Position numbers and translations under genes: made by a program. The notes under the pieces were generated by a model that ran no database searches, was not told the origin of the DNA, and worked only from the letters and a program-made list of their open reading frames with translations. From NCBI GenBank assembly GCA_963822295.1, contig CAWGHD010000002.1, positions 868,001 to 932,000 on the forward strand: 64,000 nucleotides of DNA, read 5' to 3'. This stretch comes from VRUE01 sp963822295. GTDB taxonomy: Bacteria > Actinomycetota > Thermoleophilia > Solirubrobacterales > 70-9. The stretch's first letter is position 1; each line of letters opens with the position of its first letter. Positions 25,170 through 33,602 of this stretch are shown in pieces.

Positions 25170-27428
25170 CTACCGCTTCCGGATCGGTGCGTAGTCGGCC
25201 ATCAGCTTGCGCTCGGTCCCGTCGCCGGCGAAGCGCACGACGACCACGCCGCCGGGCTCGACGCCGGTCACGACCCCGTCCCCGAAGCTGGCGTGGACGA
25301 CGTCGTCGCCGACGCGCAGCTCCAGCGCCGGGCCCGGGTCGATCGGGGTCGCGGCGCCGGCGGCCGCGGCGTCCCAGCGCCCGGCCGCGCTCGGTGAGGT
25401 CGAGTCGCGCTCGGTGAGGTCGGCGGGCAGCTCGTCCACGAAGCGCGAGGGCAGGTTGCGCTCGGCCCTCCCGAAAAGGCGCCGCTCACGCGCCCAGGTC
25501 ATGTAGAGCCGGCGGCGGGCGCGGGTGATGCCGACGTAACAGAGCCGGCGCTCCTCCTCCTCGCCGCCCTCTTCGAGCGCCCGCATGTGTGGGAAAGAGC
25601 CCTCCTCGCAGCCGACGATGAAGACCGTGTCGTACTCCAGGCCCTTGGCGTTGTGGAGGGTCATCAGCGTGATCAGCGACTCCTCCTCGCGCAGCCCGTC
25701 CTGCTCGGTGTAGAGGGAGATCTGCTGCAGGAACTCCTCCAGCGGCGGCACGTCCGCGGCGCCCTCGAGCTCGTGGTTGGCGTCGAACTCGGCGGCCACC
25801 CCGACCAGCTCCTCGAGGTTCTCGATCCGGCCCTCGGCCTCGATCGTGCGCTCGGCCTCGAGCGCTTCCATGTAGCCGCTCTCGCTCAGCGTCGATTGCA
25901 GGACCTCGGCGACGGGCGCCCCGCCCTCCGCCCGTTCGCGCAGGGACTCGACCATCTCGTGGAAGCGGGCGAGGGACCGGATCGCCGCCGCGCCCAGGCC
26001 GGGGACGTCCTCGGCCATGCCGACCACCTCCCAGACGGGCAGCCCGGTGGTGTTGGCGTGCGAGGCGATCCTGCCCTGGCTGGTGTTGCCGATCCCCCGG
26101 CGCGGCGAATTCACCACCCGTGAGAAGGAGACCTGGTCGGAGGGGTTGACGAGCAGGCTGAGGTAGGCGACCGCGTCCTTCACCTCCGCCCGCTCGTAGA
26201 ACTTGGTGCCGCCGATCACCTGGTACGGGAGCTCAAAGCGGACGAGGGTGTCCTCCAAGACCCGACTCATTGCATTCGTCCGGTAGAAGACGGCGACGTC
26301 CTCGCGGCGCACGCCCTCCTCCTCGCCGAGGCGCTGGATCTCCCCGGCCACCCAGCGCGCCTCCTCGTGCTCGTCGCCGACCTCCGTCAGCCGCACCGGC
26401 TCGCCGCCGGAGATGTCGGTCCAGAGCTTCTTCTCACGGCGTTCGCGGTTGCGCGCGACGACCGCGTTGGCCGCCGAGAGGATCGTCTGGGTCGAGCGGT
26501 AGTTCTGCTCGAGCTTGACCACCTCGGCCTCCGGGAAGTCGCGCTCGAAGTCGAGGATGTTGCGGATGTCGGCGTGGCGGAAGCCGTAGATCGACTGGTC
26601 CTCGTCGCCGACGACCATCAGGTTGCCGTGCTCGGAGGAGAGCAGCTGGAGCAGCCTGTACTGGGCGTGGTTGGTGTCCTGATACTCGTCGACGAGCACG
26701 TGGCGGAAGGTGCGGCGCCAGCGGTCGCGGACCTCGTCGAAGAGCTCCATCGCGTTGACCGAGCGGACGAGCAGGTCGTCGAAGTCCATCGCGTTGGCGG
26801 CGAGCATGCGTTTCTCGTAGAGGGCGTAGGCCTCGGCCGCGACCTCCTCGAAGACGCTGCCCTGGGCTTCGGCGAAGGCGGCGGCGTCGACGAGCCTGTT
26901 CTTGGCGCCCGAGATCTGGGCGCGGATCGCCCGCGGCGGGTAGCGCTTCGGGTCGACGCCGAGCTCGGTCATGCAGCGTTTGAGCATCCGCAGCGAGTCC
27001 GACTCGTCGTAGATCGTGAAGCCGCGCGAGTAGCCGAGCCGCTCGGCGTCCACCCGCAGCATCCGCGCGCAGGACGAGTGGAAGGTCGTCACCCACATTG
27101 CCCGGGCGGAGCGGCCGACCAGCGTTTCGACCCGCTCCCGCATCTCGTTGGCGGCCTTGTTGGTGAAGGTGATCGCGAGGATCTCACCCGGGCGGGCGGC
27201 CCCGGTCGCGAGCAGGTAGGCGATGCGGTGGGTCAGGACCCGGGTCTTGCCGGAGCCCGCCCCGGCCAGGACCAGCAGCGGCCCCTCGCCGTGCCGCACC
27301 GCCTCGCGCTGGGGCTCGTTGAGCTCGGCGAGCAGCCTCTCGGCGCGGTCGGCGCCGGCCTCCGTGGGTGCCGCCGCCTGGTCGGCGGCACCGTTCTCGG
27401 GGGCCTCGAACTCGGTCTGGAGGGCCAT
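25170..27428 (-). CDS. pcrA: ATP-dependent DNA helicase PcrA/UvrD
   Basis: 752 residues, superfamily 1A 3'-5' helicase used in repair and plasmid/rolling-circle replication. Walker A is VLAGAGSGKTRVLTHR, followed by ITFTNKAANEMRERVE. Walker B and motif III are LVDEYQDTNHAQYRLL and VVGDEDQSIYGFRHAD, then the VVKLEQNYRSTQTIL block. Motif V/VI are LMTLHNAKGLEYDTVFIVG and RRLCYVGITRARRRLY. The C-terminus carries the Tudor-like RNA-polymerase-binding fold seen in PcrA (GDDVVHASFGDGVVTGVEPG). Length is typical. Confidence 0.97.
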   Translation of the reverse strand: MALQTEFEAPENGAADQAAAPTEAGADRAERLLAELNEPQREAVRHGEGPLLVLAGAGSGKTRVLTHRIAYLLATGAARPGEILAITFTNKAANEMRERVETLVGRSARAMWVTTFHSSCARMLRVDAERLGYSRGFTIYDESDSLRMLKRCMTELGVDPKRYPPRAIRAQISGAKNRLVDAAAFAEAQGSVFEEVAAEAYALYEKRMLAANAMDFDDLLVRSVNAMELFDEVRDRWRRTFRHVLVDEYQDTNHAQYRLLQLLSSEHGNLMVVGDEDQSIYGFRHADIRNILDFERDFPEAEVVKLEQNYRSTQTILSAANAVVARNRERREKKLWTDISGGEPVRLTEVGDEHEEARWVAGEIQRLGEEEGVRREDVAVFYRTNAMSRVLEDTLVRFELPYQVIGGTKFYERAEVKDAVAYLSLLVNPSDQVSFSRVVNSPRRGIGNTSQGRIASHANTTGLPVWEVVGMAEDVPGLGAAAIRSLARFHEMVESLRERAEGGAPVAEVLQSTLSESGYMEALEAERTIEAEGRIENLEELVGVAAEFDANHELEGAADVPPLEEFLQQISLYTEQDGLREEESLITLMTLHNAKGLEYDTVFIVGCEEGSFPHMRALEEGGEEEERRLCYVGITRARRRLYMTWARERRLFGRAERNLPSRFVDELPADLTERDSTSPSAAGRWDAAAAGAATPIDPGPALELRVGDDVVHASFGDGVVTGVEPGGVVVVRFAGDGTERKLMADYAPIRKR

Positions 27429-27470
27429 CAGCCGAGCATAGCCAGGCGCTCGGCTGGGGCCTCGGTCAGG

Positions 27471-28046
27471 CTAGACGCAGGATTCGACCGTTTCTTCGAC
27501 GGCTGCCGCGAACCCTTCGAGAATCGCTTCTTCGAGTTCTCCGTCGGAATATTCTTCGAGTCCTTCGAGGACGCATTCGCCCAGTTCGGGGTCGCCGGCT
27601 TCGCTCAGCCCTTCGCCGAGGACGTTGAGCAGCTTGTCGCGGTCGAAGACGACGAATGCTTCGATCTGGTCGAGCTTCCAGTCGCCGTCCTCGTCGACGA
27701 GGCCGATCGTGATCGTCTGGCCGTCGAAGTCGCCGCCGTTGAAGGCGGTGTTGGCGGTCGCCGTGGAGCCGTCGACCACGACCTCGGTGACGTCGACCGA
27801 CTCGGGATTGCCCTCCTCGTCCTCGGCGTCTTCTTCGCACTCTTTGACGGCTTCGTCGCCTTCAGAGCCTTCCACCTGTTCGAGGAAGTTGAGGGTCAGC
27901 AGCTCTTCGCAGTCGGCCGGGTCGGTGCTGGTCGAGCTGGTCTCGATCACGTCGACGATCTTTTCTTCGTCGCTTTCGCTGTCGCCGCAGGCGGCGAGGG
28001 CGAGCGCCGCGATGAGCGCGAAGAGCACTGGCAGAAGGCGTTTCAA
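27471..28046 (-). CDS. Acidic lipoprotein of unknown function
   Basis: 191 residues from a TTG start at 28046, which has AAGGA at good spacing; an ATG nearer the Shine-Dalgarno is out of frame and hits TGA at once. The N-terminus LKRLLPVLFALIAALALAAC is a lipoprotein signal with the lipobox LAAC, so the Cys would be lipidated and the protein anchored outside the membrane. The mature part is strongly acidic (EDAEDEEG, DEDGDWK), with a VDVTEVVVDGSTATAN beta segment and two further Cys pairs. This resembles NTF2-like/DUF4878-type lipoproteins, but I cannot assign one. Confidence 0.8.
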   Translation of the reverse strand: MKRLLPVLFALIAALALAACGDSESDEEKIVDVIETSSTSTDPADCEELLTLNFLEQVEGSEGDEAVKECEEDAEDEEGNPESVDVTEVVVDGSTATANTAFNGGDFDGQTITIGLVDEDGDWKLDQIEAFVVFDRDKLLNVLGEGLSEAGDPELGECVLEGLEEYSDGELEEAILEGFAAAVEETVESCV

Positions 28047-28089
28047 GGCATTCCTTTCGGTGGGGCGAGGACGGTGGCGGCAGGCTACA

Positions 28090-28848
28090 TCAGCCACCGG
28101 CCGACGAGCGACCGGTGCGAGGCTGGAGCTCGCCCTCGTCGGGCTCGGCCCCCCGGCCCTCGCCGCCGTCGAGCTCGGCCAGGCGCCGCTCGACCTCGGC
28201 GATCCGCGCCGAGAGCGCCTTGATCGCCTCGGCGATCGGGTCGGGAAGGTGGATCCAGTCGGCGTCGGGCCCCTGCACCCGCCGGCCCTCGACCTTGACC
28301 GGGTGGCCCGGGTTGCCGACGACGGTCGAGCTCGGCGGCACGTCCTCGACGACGACCGTGTTGGCGCCGATCTTCGCCCCGTCGCCGACGGCGATCGGGC
28401 CGAGCAGCTTGGCCCCGGAGCCGACCGTGACGTTGTCGCCGAGGGTCGGGTGGCGCTTGCCGCGCTGGAACCCGGTGCCACCCAGGGTCACGCCCTGGTA
28501 GAGGGTCACGCGCTCGCCGATCTCGGCGGTCTCGCCGATCACCACGCCGGCGCCGTGGTCGATGAAGAACTCGCCGCCGATCCTCGCCGCCGGATGGATC
28601 TCCACCCCGGTCACCATGCGGGCGCAGTAGGCGATGCAGCGGGGGGCCATCGGCACCCCCGCCTCGAGCAGCGCGTTGGCGACCCGGTGGGCGAGCAGCG
28701 CCTGCACCCCGGCCCAGCTGAAGAGGATCTCGAAGGTCGAGACCCCCTGCGCCGCGGGATCGCGATCGCGCGCCGCGGCGACGTCTGCGCGCACCTCGCA
28801 GAGCACACGTCTGAGCACGCCGGACCCGCTCGGGGGTTGCTCGTTCAC
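28090..28848 (-). CDS. cysE: Serine O-acetyltransferase (CysE)
   Basis: 252 residues. It acetylates serine to O-acetylserine, the substrate of CysK. A short helical N-terminus is followed by the left-handed beta-helix of hexapeptide repeats. The catalytic His is in GGEFFIDHGAGVVIGETAEI, followed by YQGVTLGGTG, KRHPTLGDNVTVGSGAK and VGNPGHPVK. The start is GTG, overlapping the cysK stop as GTGA. An Arg/Glu-rich extension of ~45 residues beyond the beta-helix has coiled-coil character and replaces the usual short CysK-docking tail ending in Ile; the last residues here are SSAGG. Confidence 0.93.
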   Translation of the reverse strand: MNEQPPSGSGVLRRVLCEVRADVAAARDRDPAAQGVSTFEILFSWAGVQALLAHRVANALLEAGVPMAPRCIAYCARMVTGVEIHPAARIGGEFFIDHGAGVVIGETAEIGERVTLYQGVTLGGTGFQRGKRHPTLGDNVTVGSGAKLLGPIAVGDGAKIGANTVVVEDVPPSSTVVGNPGHPVKVEGRRVQGPDADWIHLPDPIAEAIKALSARIAEVERRLAELDGGEGRGAEPDEGELQPRTGRSSAGG

Positions 28849-29768
28849 GGTGCGAAGAAGGGTAGGGACATGTACCGCTCGCCCGAGTCGCAGACGATCG
28901 TGACGACCCGCCTGCCGGCCATCTCCGGGCGGGCGGCCACCTCCAGCGCCGCCCTGATGTTGGCCCCGGCCGAGATCCCGGCCAGGATCCCCTCTCGCCG
29001 GGCGACCAGGCGCGCCGTCTCCAGGGCGTCCTCGTCGGAGACCGAGATCGTCTCGTCGATCACCTCGCGGTCGAGAACGTCGGGGACGAAGCCGGCGCCG
29101 ATCCCCTGGATTTTGTGCGGCCCCGGGGGCCCGCCGGAGAGGACGGGAGAGGCGGCGGGCTCGACCGCGACCACCTTCGCGTCGGGTGCCCGTTCCCTCA
29201 GCATCCGCCCCACCCCGGTGATCGTCCCGCCGGTGCCGACCCCGGCGACGAAGGCGCCGACCTCGCCGCCGCAGTCCTCCCAGATCTCCTCGGCCGTGGT
29301 GCGGCGGTGGATCTCGGGGTTGGCGGGGTTGGAGAACTGCTGCGGCATGAAGCCTTTGCGCTGCTCGCGGATCTCCTCGGCGAGCTCGACCGCCTCGGTC
29401 ATCCCGCCCAGCGACGGCGTCTCCCGCACCTCGGCGCCGTAGGCGCGCAGCAGCTTGGCCCGCTCCCGGCTCATCCCTTCCGGCAGGGTGAGAATCAGCT
29501 CGTAGCCGCGGGCGGCGCAGACCATCGCCAGCGCGATCCCGGTGTTGCCGCTGGTCGGCTCGACGATCACCGAGCGGCCGGGGCCGACGAGGCCCGCCTC
29601 TTCGGCGGCGTCGATCATCGCCACCCCGATCCGGTCCTTGACCGAGCCGCCCGGGTTGAAGTACTCGAGCTTCGCGCAGACCTCGGCGCCCAGCCCCTCG
29701 GCGAGCCGCCGCAGCGCGACCATCGGGGTCCCGCCGACCGTCGCCGAAGCCTCCGCCCCGACCCGCAT
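28845..29768 (-). CDS. cysK: Cysteine synthase A (O-acetylserine sulfhydrylase)
   Basis: 307-residue PLP enzyme forming cysteine from O-acetylserine and sulfide. The PLP Lys44 sits in FNPGGSVKDRIG. The substrate loop is EPTSGNTGIALAMV. The phosphate-binding loop is GVGTGGTITGVGR, and the C-terminal PLP-ring Ser is in VTIVCDSGERY. Length and motifs are normal. It overlaps the Rrf2 regulator upstream (TGATG) and cysE downstream (GTGA), so the three genes are translationally coupled. Confidence 0.95.
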   Translation of the reverse strand: MRVGAEASATVGGTPMVALRRLAEGLGAEVCAKLEYFNPGGSVKDRIGVAMIDAAEEAGLVGPGRSVIVEPTSGNTGIALAMVCAARGYELILTLPEGMSRERAKLLRAYGAEVRETPSLGGMTEAVELAEEIREQRKGFMPQQFSNPANPEIHRRTTAEEIWEDCGGEVGAFVAGVGTGGTITGVGRMLRERAPDAKVVAVEPAASPVLSGGPPGPHKIQGIGAGFVPDVLDREVIDETISVSDEDALETARLVARREGILAGISAGANIRAALEVAARPEMAGRRVVTIVCDSGERYMSLPFFAP

Positions 29769-30166
29769 CAGATGAAGTACATCCCGGAGCCGGACTCGGC
29801 CGCCTCGCGGCGCGCGACTTCGGCGATCGACGTCTGGCCGAAGACCTTGCGCAGGGCGGTGACGCCCTCGCCCCAGATCCCGCCGGCCTCGTCCGCTTCC
29901 TGGCCGACCTTGCCGTCGAGGGTCTGGACGACCTCCAGGACGGTGATTTCTTCAGCCGGCTTCGAGAGCGTGTAGCCGCCCTTCATCCCCCTGTGACTGG
30001 TCAGCAGGCCGCCGCGCCGCAGGGTCGAGAAGAGCTGCTCGAGGAACTGCTCGGGGATCTTGCGCCGCTCGGCGAGCTCCTTGATCGGCACCGGCCGGTC
30101 GCCGGAGCGGGCGAGCTCGGCCATCGCCACGACGGCGTAGCGGGACTTCGAGGTGATCGAGATCAC
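29768..30166 (-). CDS. Rrf2-family regulator, CymR-like
   Basis: 132-residue winged-helix DNA-binding protein. The N-terminus MISITSKSRYAVVAMAELAR and the helix-turn-helix IKELAERRKIPEQFLEQLFS, with wing SHRGMKGGYTLSKPAEEIT, are standard Rrf2. It contains no Cys, so it cannot hold the Fe-S cluster of IscR or NsrR. Cluster-free Rrf2 proteins such as CymR repress cysteine genes and sense O-acetylserine through CysK. Being first in an operon with cysK and cysE supports a CymR-like role (inference). The operator should lie in 30167-30214. Confidence 0.9.
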   Translation of the reverse strand: MISITSKSRYAVVAMAELARSGDRPVPIKELAERRKIPEQFLEQLFSTLRRGGLLTSHRGMKGGYTLSKPAEEITVLEVVQTLDGKVGQEADEAGGIWGEGVTALRKVFGQTSIAEVARREAAESGSGMYFI

Positions 30167-30214
30167 CCGTCCTTTCTACCGCACGCCGCCGACCCCGGCT
30201 CGGTTAGGATCGAC

Positions 30215-30904
30215 GTGACCTCGGCTTTCCAGCCGCCCAGTCGTCGTCCGTGCCGAGTCGAACCGCGAGAGATCGGAGCCCTCCTGAGCGAGCGCCCACA
30301 GTGTTTGGTGATCGACGGTCATCCTCTCGTGCGCCTCGGCGTGCGAAACGCGCTGCGGGACGGCTTCGAGGTCTCCGAGATCGAGAGCCGCGCGGAGGCG
30401 GTCGAGCTGGTCCGTGACGTGGGCAGCTTCGACGTCGCGATCGTCGACATGAGATGGCGGAGCGCCGACACCAATGGCGCCCTCGGCGGCGACGAGGCGA
30501 TCAGGGCCCTGCGCAAAGCGGAGCCCATGATCGGCATCGTCGCCCACGGCGAGCGCGCCGACCGCCACCTCGCCAACACGGCGCTGCAGGCGGGCGCCGG
30601 GGCCTATGTCTCCCGCACCGCCGGGGCCGAGCAGCTGATGCGCGCCGTCGACGCCGTGCTCGCCCAGGAAAGCTTCGTGGACCCCACCGTGCCGCCGCCC
30701 GGTAGCCGCGGCAAACTGACCCGCCGCCAGCGGGAAATCCTCCAGCTCCTCGCCGACGGCGGCTCGACCACCTTCGCCGCCCGTGAGCTCGGCCTCAGCG
30801 AAGAAACGGTGAAGACTCACACCAAGAACGCGCTCGGCCGCCTCGAGGCGCGCAACCGGACTCACGCCGTGGCGATCGCCCTGCGCGAGTCGCTGATCGT
30901 CTAG
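30215..30904 (+). CDS. NarL/LuxR-type response regulator with degenerate receiver pocket
   Basis: 229 residues from GTG 30215, which follows a weak TTAGGAT. An N-terminal receiver (~residues 29-150) and C-terminal LuxR HTH (KLTRRQREILQLLADGGSTT...ETVKTHTKNALGRLEARNRT) are clear. The putative phospho-acceptor Asp is present (VAIVDMRW). The usual acidic pair is reduced to one (CLVIDGHPLVRLG), the conserved Thr/Ser is not evident (GIVAHGERA), and the usual Lys appears as Arg (AYVSRTAG). It may therefore act without phosphorylation. No histidine kinase is adjacent. It is convergent with the HDOD-LuxR gene, two bases apart. Confidence 0.85.
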   Translation: MTSAFQPPSRRPCRVEPREIGALLSERPQCLVIDGHPLVRLGVRNALRDGFEVSEIESRAEAVELVRDVGSFDVAIVDMRWRSADTNGALGGDEAIRALRKAEPMIGIVAHGERADRHLANTALQAGAGAYVSRTAGAEQLMRAVDAVLAQESFVDPTVPPPGSRGKLTRRQREILQLLADGGSTTFAARELGLSEETVKTHTKNALGRLEARNRTHAVAIALRESLIV

Positions 30905-30906
30905 GT

Positions 30907-32004
30907 CTAGATCCAGCCGCGGTCGCGGGCGGTGAGGACGGCCTGGGCGCGATCGACGGCGCCGATCTTGCCGTAGACGTTGTGGAGGTGGGTGCGGATG
31001 GTCGAGACCGATAGCTGCATCTCTCCGGCGATCTGCTTGTAGACCATGCCCTCCGAGAGGTGGCGGAGGACGTCGAGCTCGCGGGCCGAGAGCGGGCACG
31101 GCTCGCTGATCCGCGGGCCGTCCCGGCGCGGGTACGGAAGGTCGTAGAGGAGCTGGCGCAGGCTCTCCGGGTCGAGGCCGCAGCGCTGCGCGGCGGCGCG
31201 CAGCTTTTCCGGCGCGATCGCCTCGCCCTGGGAGTAGTGGGCGATCATGTCGGCGAGAGCGACCATCCCGGCCAGGCCGTCGGCGTCCTCGGCGTGGTGG
31301 CGCTCGATCGCGACGGCTATCTGCGAGGGCACGTTCCAGCGCCGTGCCAGCACCCCGCCGACCAGGGCATGGTCGATGCCGAGCTGGTCGCGTTCTTCGC
31401 GGATCCGCTGCTCGGGGGTGCGGCCGACCATGTCGCCGTAGGGGCGCTGGCCCGGGTGAAGGTTGTTGATCACGAGCCGGCCGACGTCGTGGAGCAGTGC
31501 GGTGACGGCGAGCTCGTCGCGGTCGGGCCAGCCCACCGCGCGGCCGATCTGCTCGGCGGCGTGCTGGGTGGCGAGAGCGTGGACGCGGAAGCGCTCGGGC
31601 CGCATTTCGCGGCTGCCGTTGGGCTCGAAGAAGTCGAAGACGCTGGCGGTGCCCGCGATCGCGAGCACGCCGGAGGGCTTGAGGACGTCGACCGCCTCGG
31701 GGATGCTGGCCGCGCCGTCGGGTGTGGCGCCGCTGCGGTTGGCGGCCCGCAGGACCGCGACCGTCAGCGCCACATCGGATTCGACCGCTTCGACGACCTC
31801 ACCGACCCTGGCGCTCTCCGCGGTCGCCGCCTTCATCACCCGTGCCTGGGACTCGACCAGGACGGGAAAGCGCTCGACCGCCTCGAAGGCGGCCGCGAGG
31901 CGTGCGCCGGGAGCGGGTTTACCGGCTTTGCCGGCGCTCTTGGCGCTGACGGCATGGCTCTTGACCTTGCCGTTCGTCTGAGTCTGGGTTTTGGTGGGCG
32001 GCAT
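30907..32004 (-). CDS. HDOD-domain protein fused to a LuxR-type DNA-binding domain
   Basis: 365 residues. A Lys/Thr-rich disordered start (about 35 residues) precedes an HDOD/HD-like domain (about 35-240) with LLHDVGRLVINNLHPGQR and later ERHHAEDADGLAGMVALADM. A LuxR helix-turn-helix (about 297-360) follows: PLSARELDVLRHLSEGMVYK, IAGEMQLSVSTIRTHLHNVY. HDOD proteins usually act in c-di-GMP or stress signalling without known catalysis, and a direct DNA-binding output is uncommon. The HD-type residues retained here could also signal hydrolase activity. It would be a one-component regulator. It is convergent with the response regulator at 30215. Confidence 0.87.
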   Translation of the reverse strand: MPPTKTQTQTNGKVKSHAVSAKSAGKAGKPAPGARLAAAFEAVERFPVLVESQARVMKAATAESARVGEVVEAVESDVALTVAVLRAANRSGATPDGAASIPEAVDVLKPSGVLAIAGTASVFDFFEPNGSREMRPERFRVHALATQHAAEQIGRAVGWPDRDELAVTALLHDVGRLVINNLHPGQRPYGDMVGRTPEQRIREERDQLGIDHALVGGVLARRWNVPSQIAVAIERHHAEDADGLAGMVALADMIAHYSQGEAIAPEKLRAAAQRCGLDPESLRQLLYDLPYPRRDGPRISEPCPLSARELDVLRHLSEGMVYKQIAGEMQLSVSTIRTHLHNVYGKIGAVDRAQAVLTARDRGWI

Positions 32005-32082
32005 GGGAATGAATTCCGCCTATCCATCGGCAGCAGGGGACGATCTGATTTAGCCGACACCTCCCCAAAACTGAGGCGGGAT

Positions 32083-33522
32083 TCAGCCGTGGTTGTCCGG
32101 ATTGGACGGTTTTGGGGAGTCTGATGCGACTTTTTGGGCACGCAACTTCGCAACCGCGGCGTCGATCCGGGCCAGGGACTGCTCGTGTCCGAGCACCGCG
32201 AGGGACTCGAAGATGCCCGGTGAGACGGTGCTCCCGGTGATCGCGACCCGGATCGGCTGGTAGAGGCGGCCCGGCTTGACGTCGAGGGCCTCCGGCAGCG
32301 GCGAGAGCGCCCGCTCGACGGCCTCCGCGTCGAAGTCCGCGCCGGCGCTCGCCAGCGCCTCCCGGGCGGCCTCGAGCAGGCCCAGGGCCCCCTCCTTCAT
32401 CACCTTGCTCCAGGCCTTCTCGTCCTCGACCGGGGGCTCGAAGGCGAACCTGATCAACGGCCAGACCTCGTCGAGGGTCTGCGCTTTGTCCTGGGCGATC
32501 TCGCAGGCCGCGCGCAGCCGGTCGTCGACCTCCCGCCCGGCCCGCGCCGCGACCGCCGCGGTGTACTCGTCGAGGGGCATCTCCCGCATGTAGCGGCCGT
32601 TGACCCAGCGCAGCTTCTTCTCGTCGAAGATCGCCGCCGAGCTGCCGACGTCCTCGATTCGGAAGCGCTCGACCAGCTCCGCGGTGGGGATCAGCGTCGC
32701 GTCGTCGTCGGCTCCCCAGCCGAGCAGCGCCAGGTAGTTGCGGACGGCGGCCGGCAGGTAGCCCGCCTCGCGCAGCTCCTGGACCGAGGCGGCGCCGTGG
32801 CGCTTGGAGAGCTTGCGGCCGTCGGGGCCGTGGAGCAGCGGCAGGTGCGCGTAGCGGGGCGGCTCGTGGCCGAGGGCCTCGAGGACCAGGAGCTGCTTCG
32901 GCGTGTTGGAGAGGTGGTCGTCGCCGCGGACGACGTCGGTGATCCCCATCTCGGCGTCGTCGACGGCGACCGCGAAGTTGTAGAGGACGCTGCCGTCGCC
33001 GCGGGCGATGACGAAGTCGTCGTAGCTGCGGTTCGGGAAGCGGACCGGGCCGCGGATCAGGTCCTCGACCACCGTCTCGCCGTCATCGGGCACCCGCAGC
33101 CGGATCGCCGCCCCCGGGTCCTCGACGGGCTCGCCGCGGTAGCCGCGGTCGGTGCCGTGCTCGGCCTTCCAGGCCTCGACCTCCTTCGCCGTCGCCGTGT
33201 CGCGGTAGGCGGCGCCGGAATCCAGCAGCCGCTCCAGCGCGGCCGCGTGGCTGTCGGAGCGCGAGACCTGGGAAACCGGGTCTCCGTCCCAGTCGAGCTC
33301 GAGCCAGCGCATCGCGTCGAGGATCTGCTCGACGTTCTCCTCGGTCGAGCGCTCGCGGTCGGTGTCCTCGATCCGCAGCACCAGCTCCCCCCCGGCGTGG
33401 CGCGCGGCGAGCCAGTTGTAGAGCGCCGTCCTCGCCCCGCCGATGTGGAGCGCGCCCGTCGGCGACGGGGCGAACCTGAGGCGAATTGGCGGGGAGTCGG
33501 CGGGCACGGGCTGGGCGCGCAT
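32083..33522 (-). CDS. gltX: Glutamyl-tRNA synthetase
   Basis: 479-residue class I aminoacyl-tRNA synthetase. The HIGH-type motif is RFAPSPTGALHIGGARTALY near the N-terminus, with LVLRIEDTDRERS after it. The KMSKS-type motif is RKLSKRHGAASV. The C-terminal anticodon-binding region (IRVAITGSTVSPGIFESL) is complete. With GatCAB encoded nearby it is likely non-discriminating, charging tRNA-Gln with Glu as well. ATG 33522 gives the normal N-terminus. It lies 16 bases beyond the strong hairpin that ends the preceding secreted-protein operon. Confidence 0.96.
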   Translation of the reverse strand: MRAQPVPADSPPIRLRFAPSPTGALHIGGARTALYNWLAARHAGGELVLRIEDTDRERSTEENVEQILDAMRWLELDWDGDPVSQVSRSDSHAAALERLLDSGAAYRDTATAKEVEAWKAEHGTDRGYRGEPVEDPGAAIRLRVPDDGETVVEDLIRGPVRFPNRSYDDFVIARGDGSVLYNFAVAVDDAEMGITDVVRGDDHLSNTPKQLLVLEALGHEPPRYAHLPLLHGPDGRKLSKRHGAASVQELREAGYLPAAVRNYLALLGWGADDDATLIPTAELVERFRIEDVGSSAAIFDEKKLRWVNGRYMREMPLDEYTAAVAARAGREVDDRLRAACEIAQDKAQTLDEVWPLIRFAFEPPVEDEKAWSKVMKEGALGLLEAAREALASAGADFDAEAVERALSPLPEALDVKPGRLYQPIRVAITGSTVSPGIFESLAVLGHEQSLARIDAAVAKLRAQKVASDSPKPSNPDNHG

Positions 33523-33537
33523 GTTTCCACAGAGACC

Positions 33538-33602
33538 CCGACACGAACGAGGGCCGCCCGCGGGCGGCCCTCGTCAGAAGCGAACGGCTCAGGTCGTGTC
33601 GG
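33538..33602 (-). terminator. Large two-layer hairpin terminator-like structure
   Basis: Outer arms CCGACACGA (33538-33546) and TCGTGTCGG (33594-33602) flank an inner perfect 13-bp stem ACGAGGGCCGCCC/GGGCGGCCCTCGT (33547-33574). It starts right at the stop of the gene at 33603 and ends 16 bases before gltX. There is no long U-run, but the stability and position suggest it ends the riboswitch-controlled secreted-protein operon or protects its 3' end. Confidence 0.7.
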
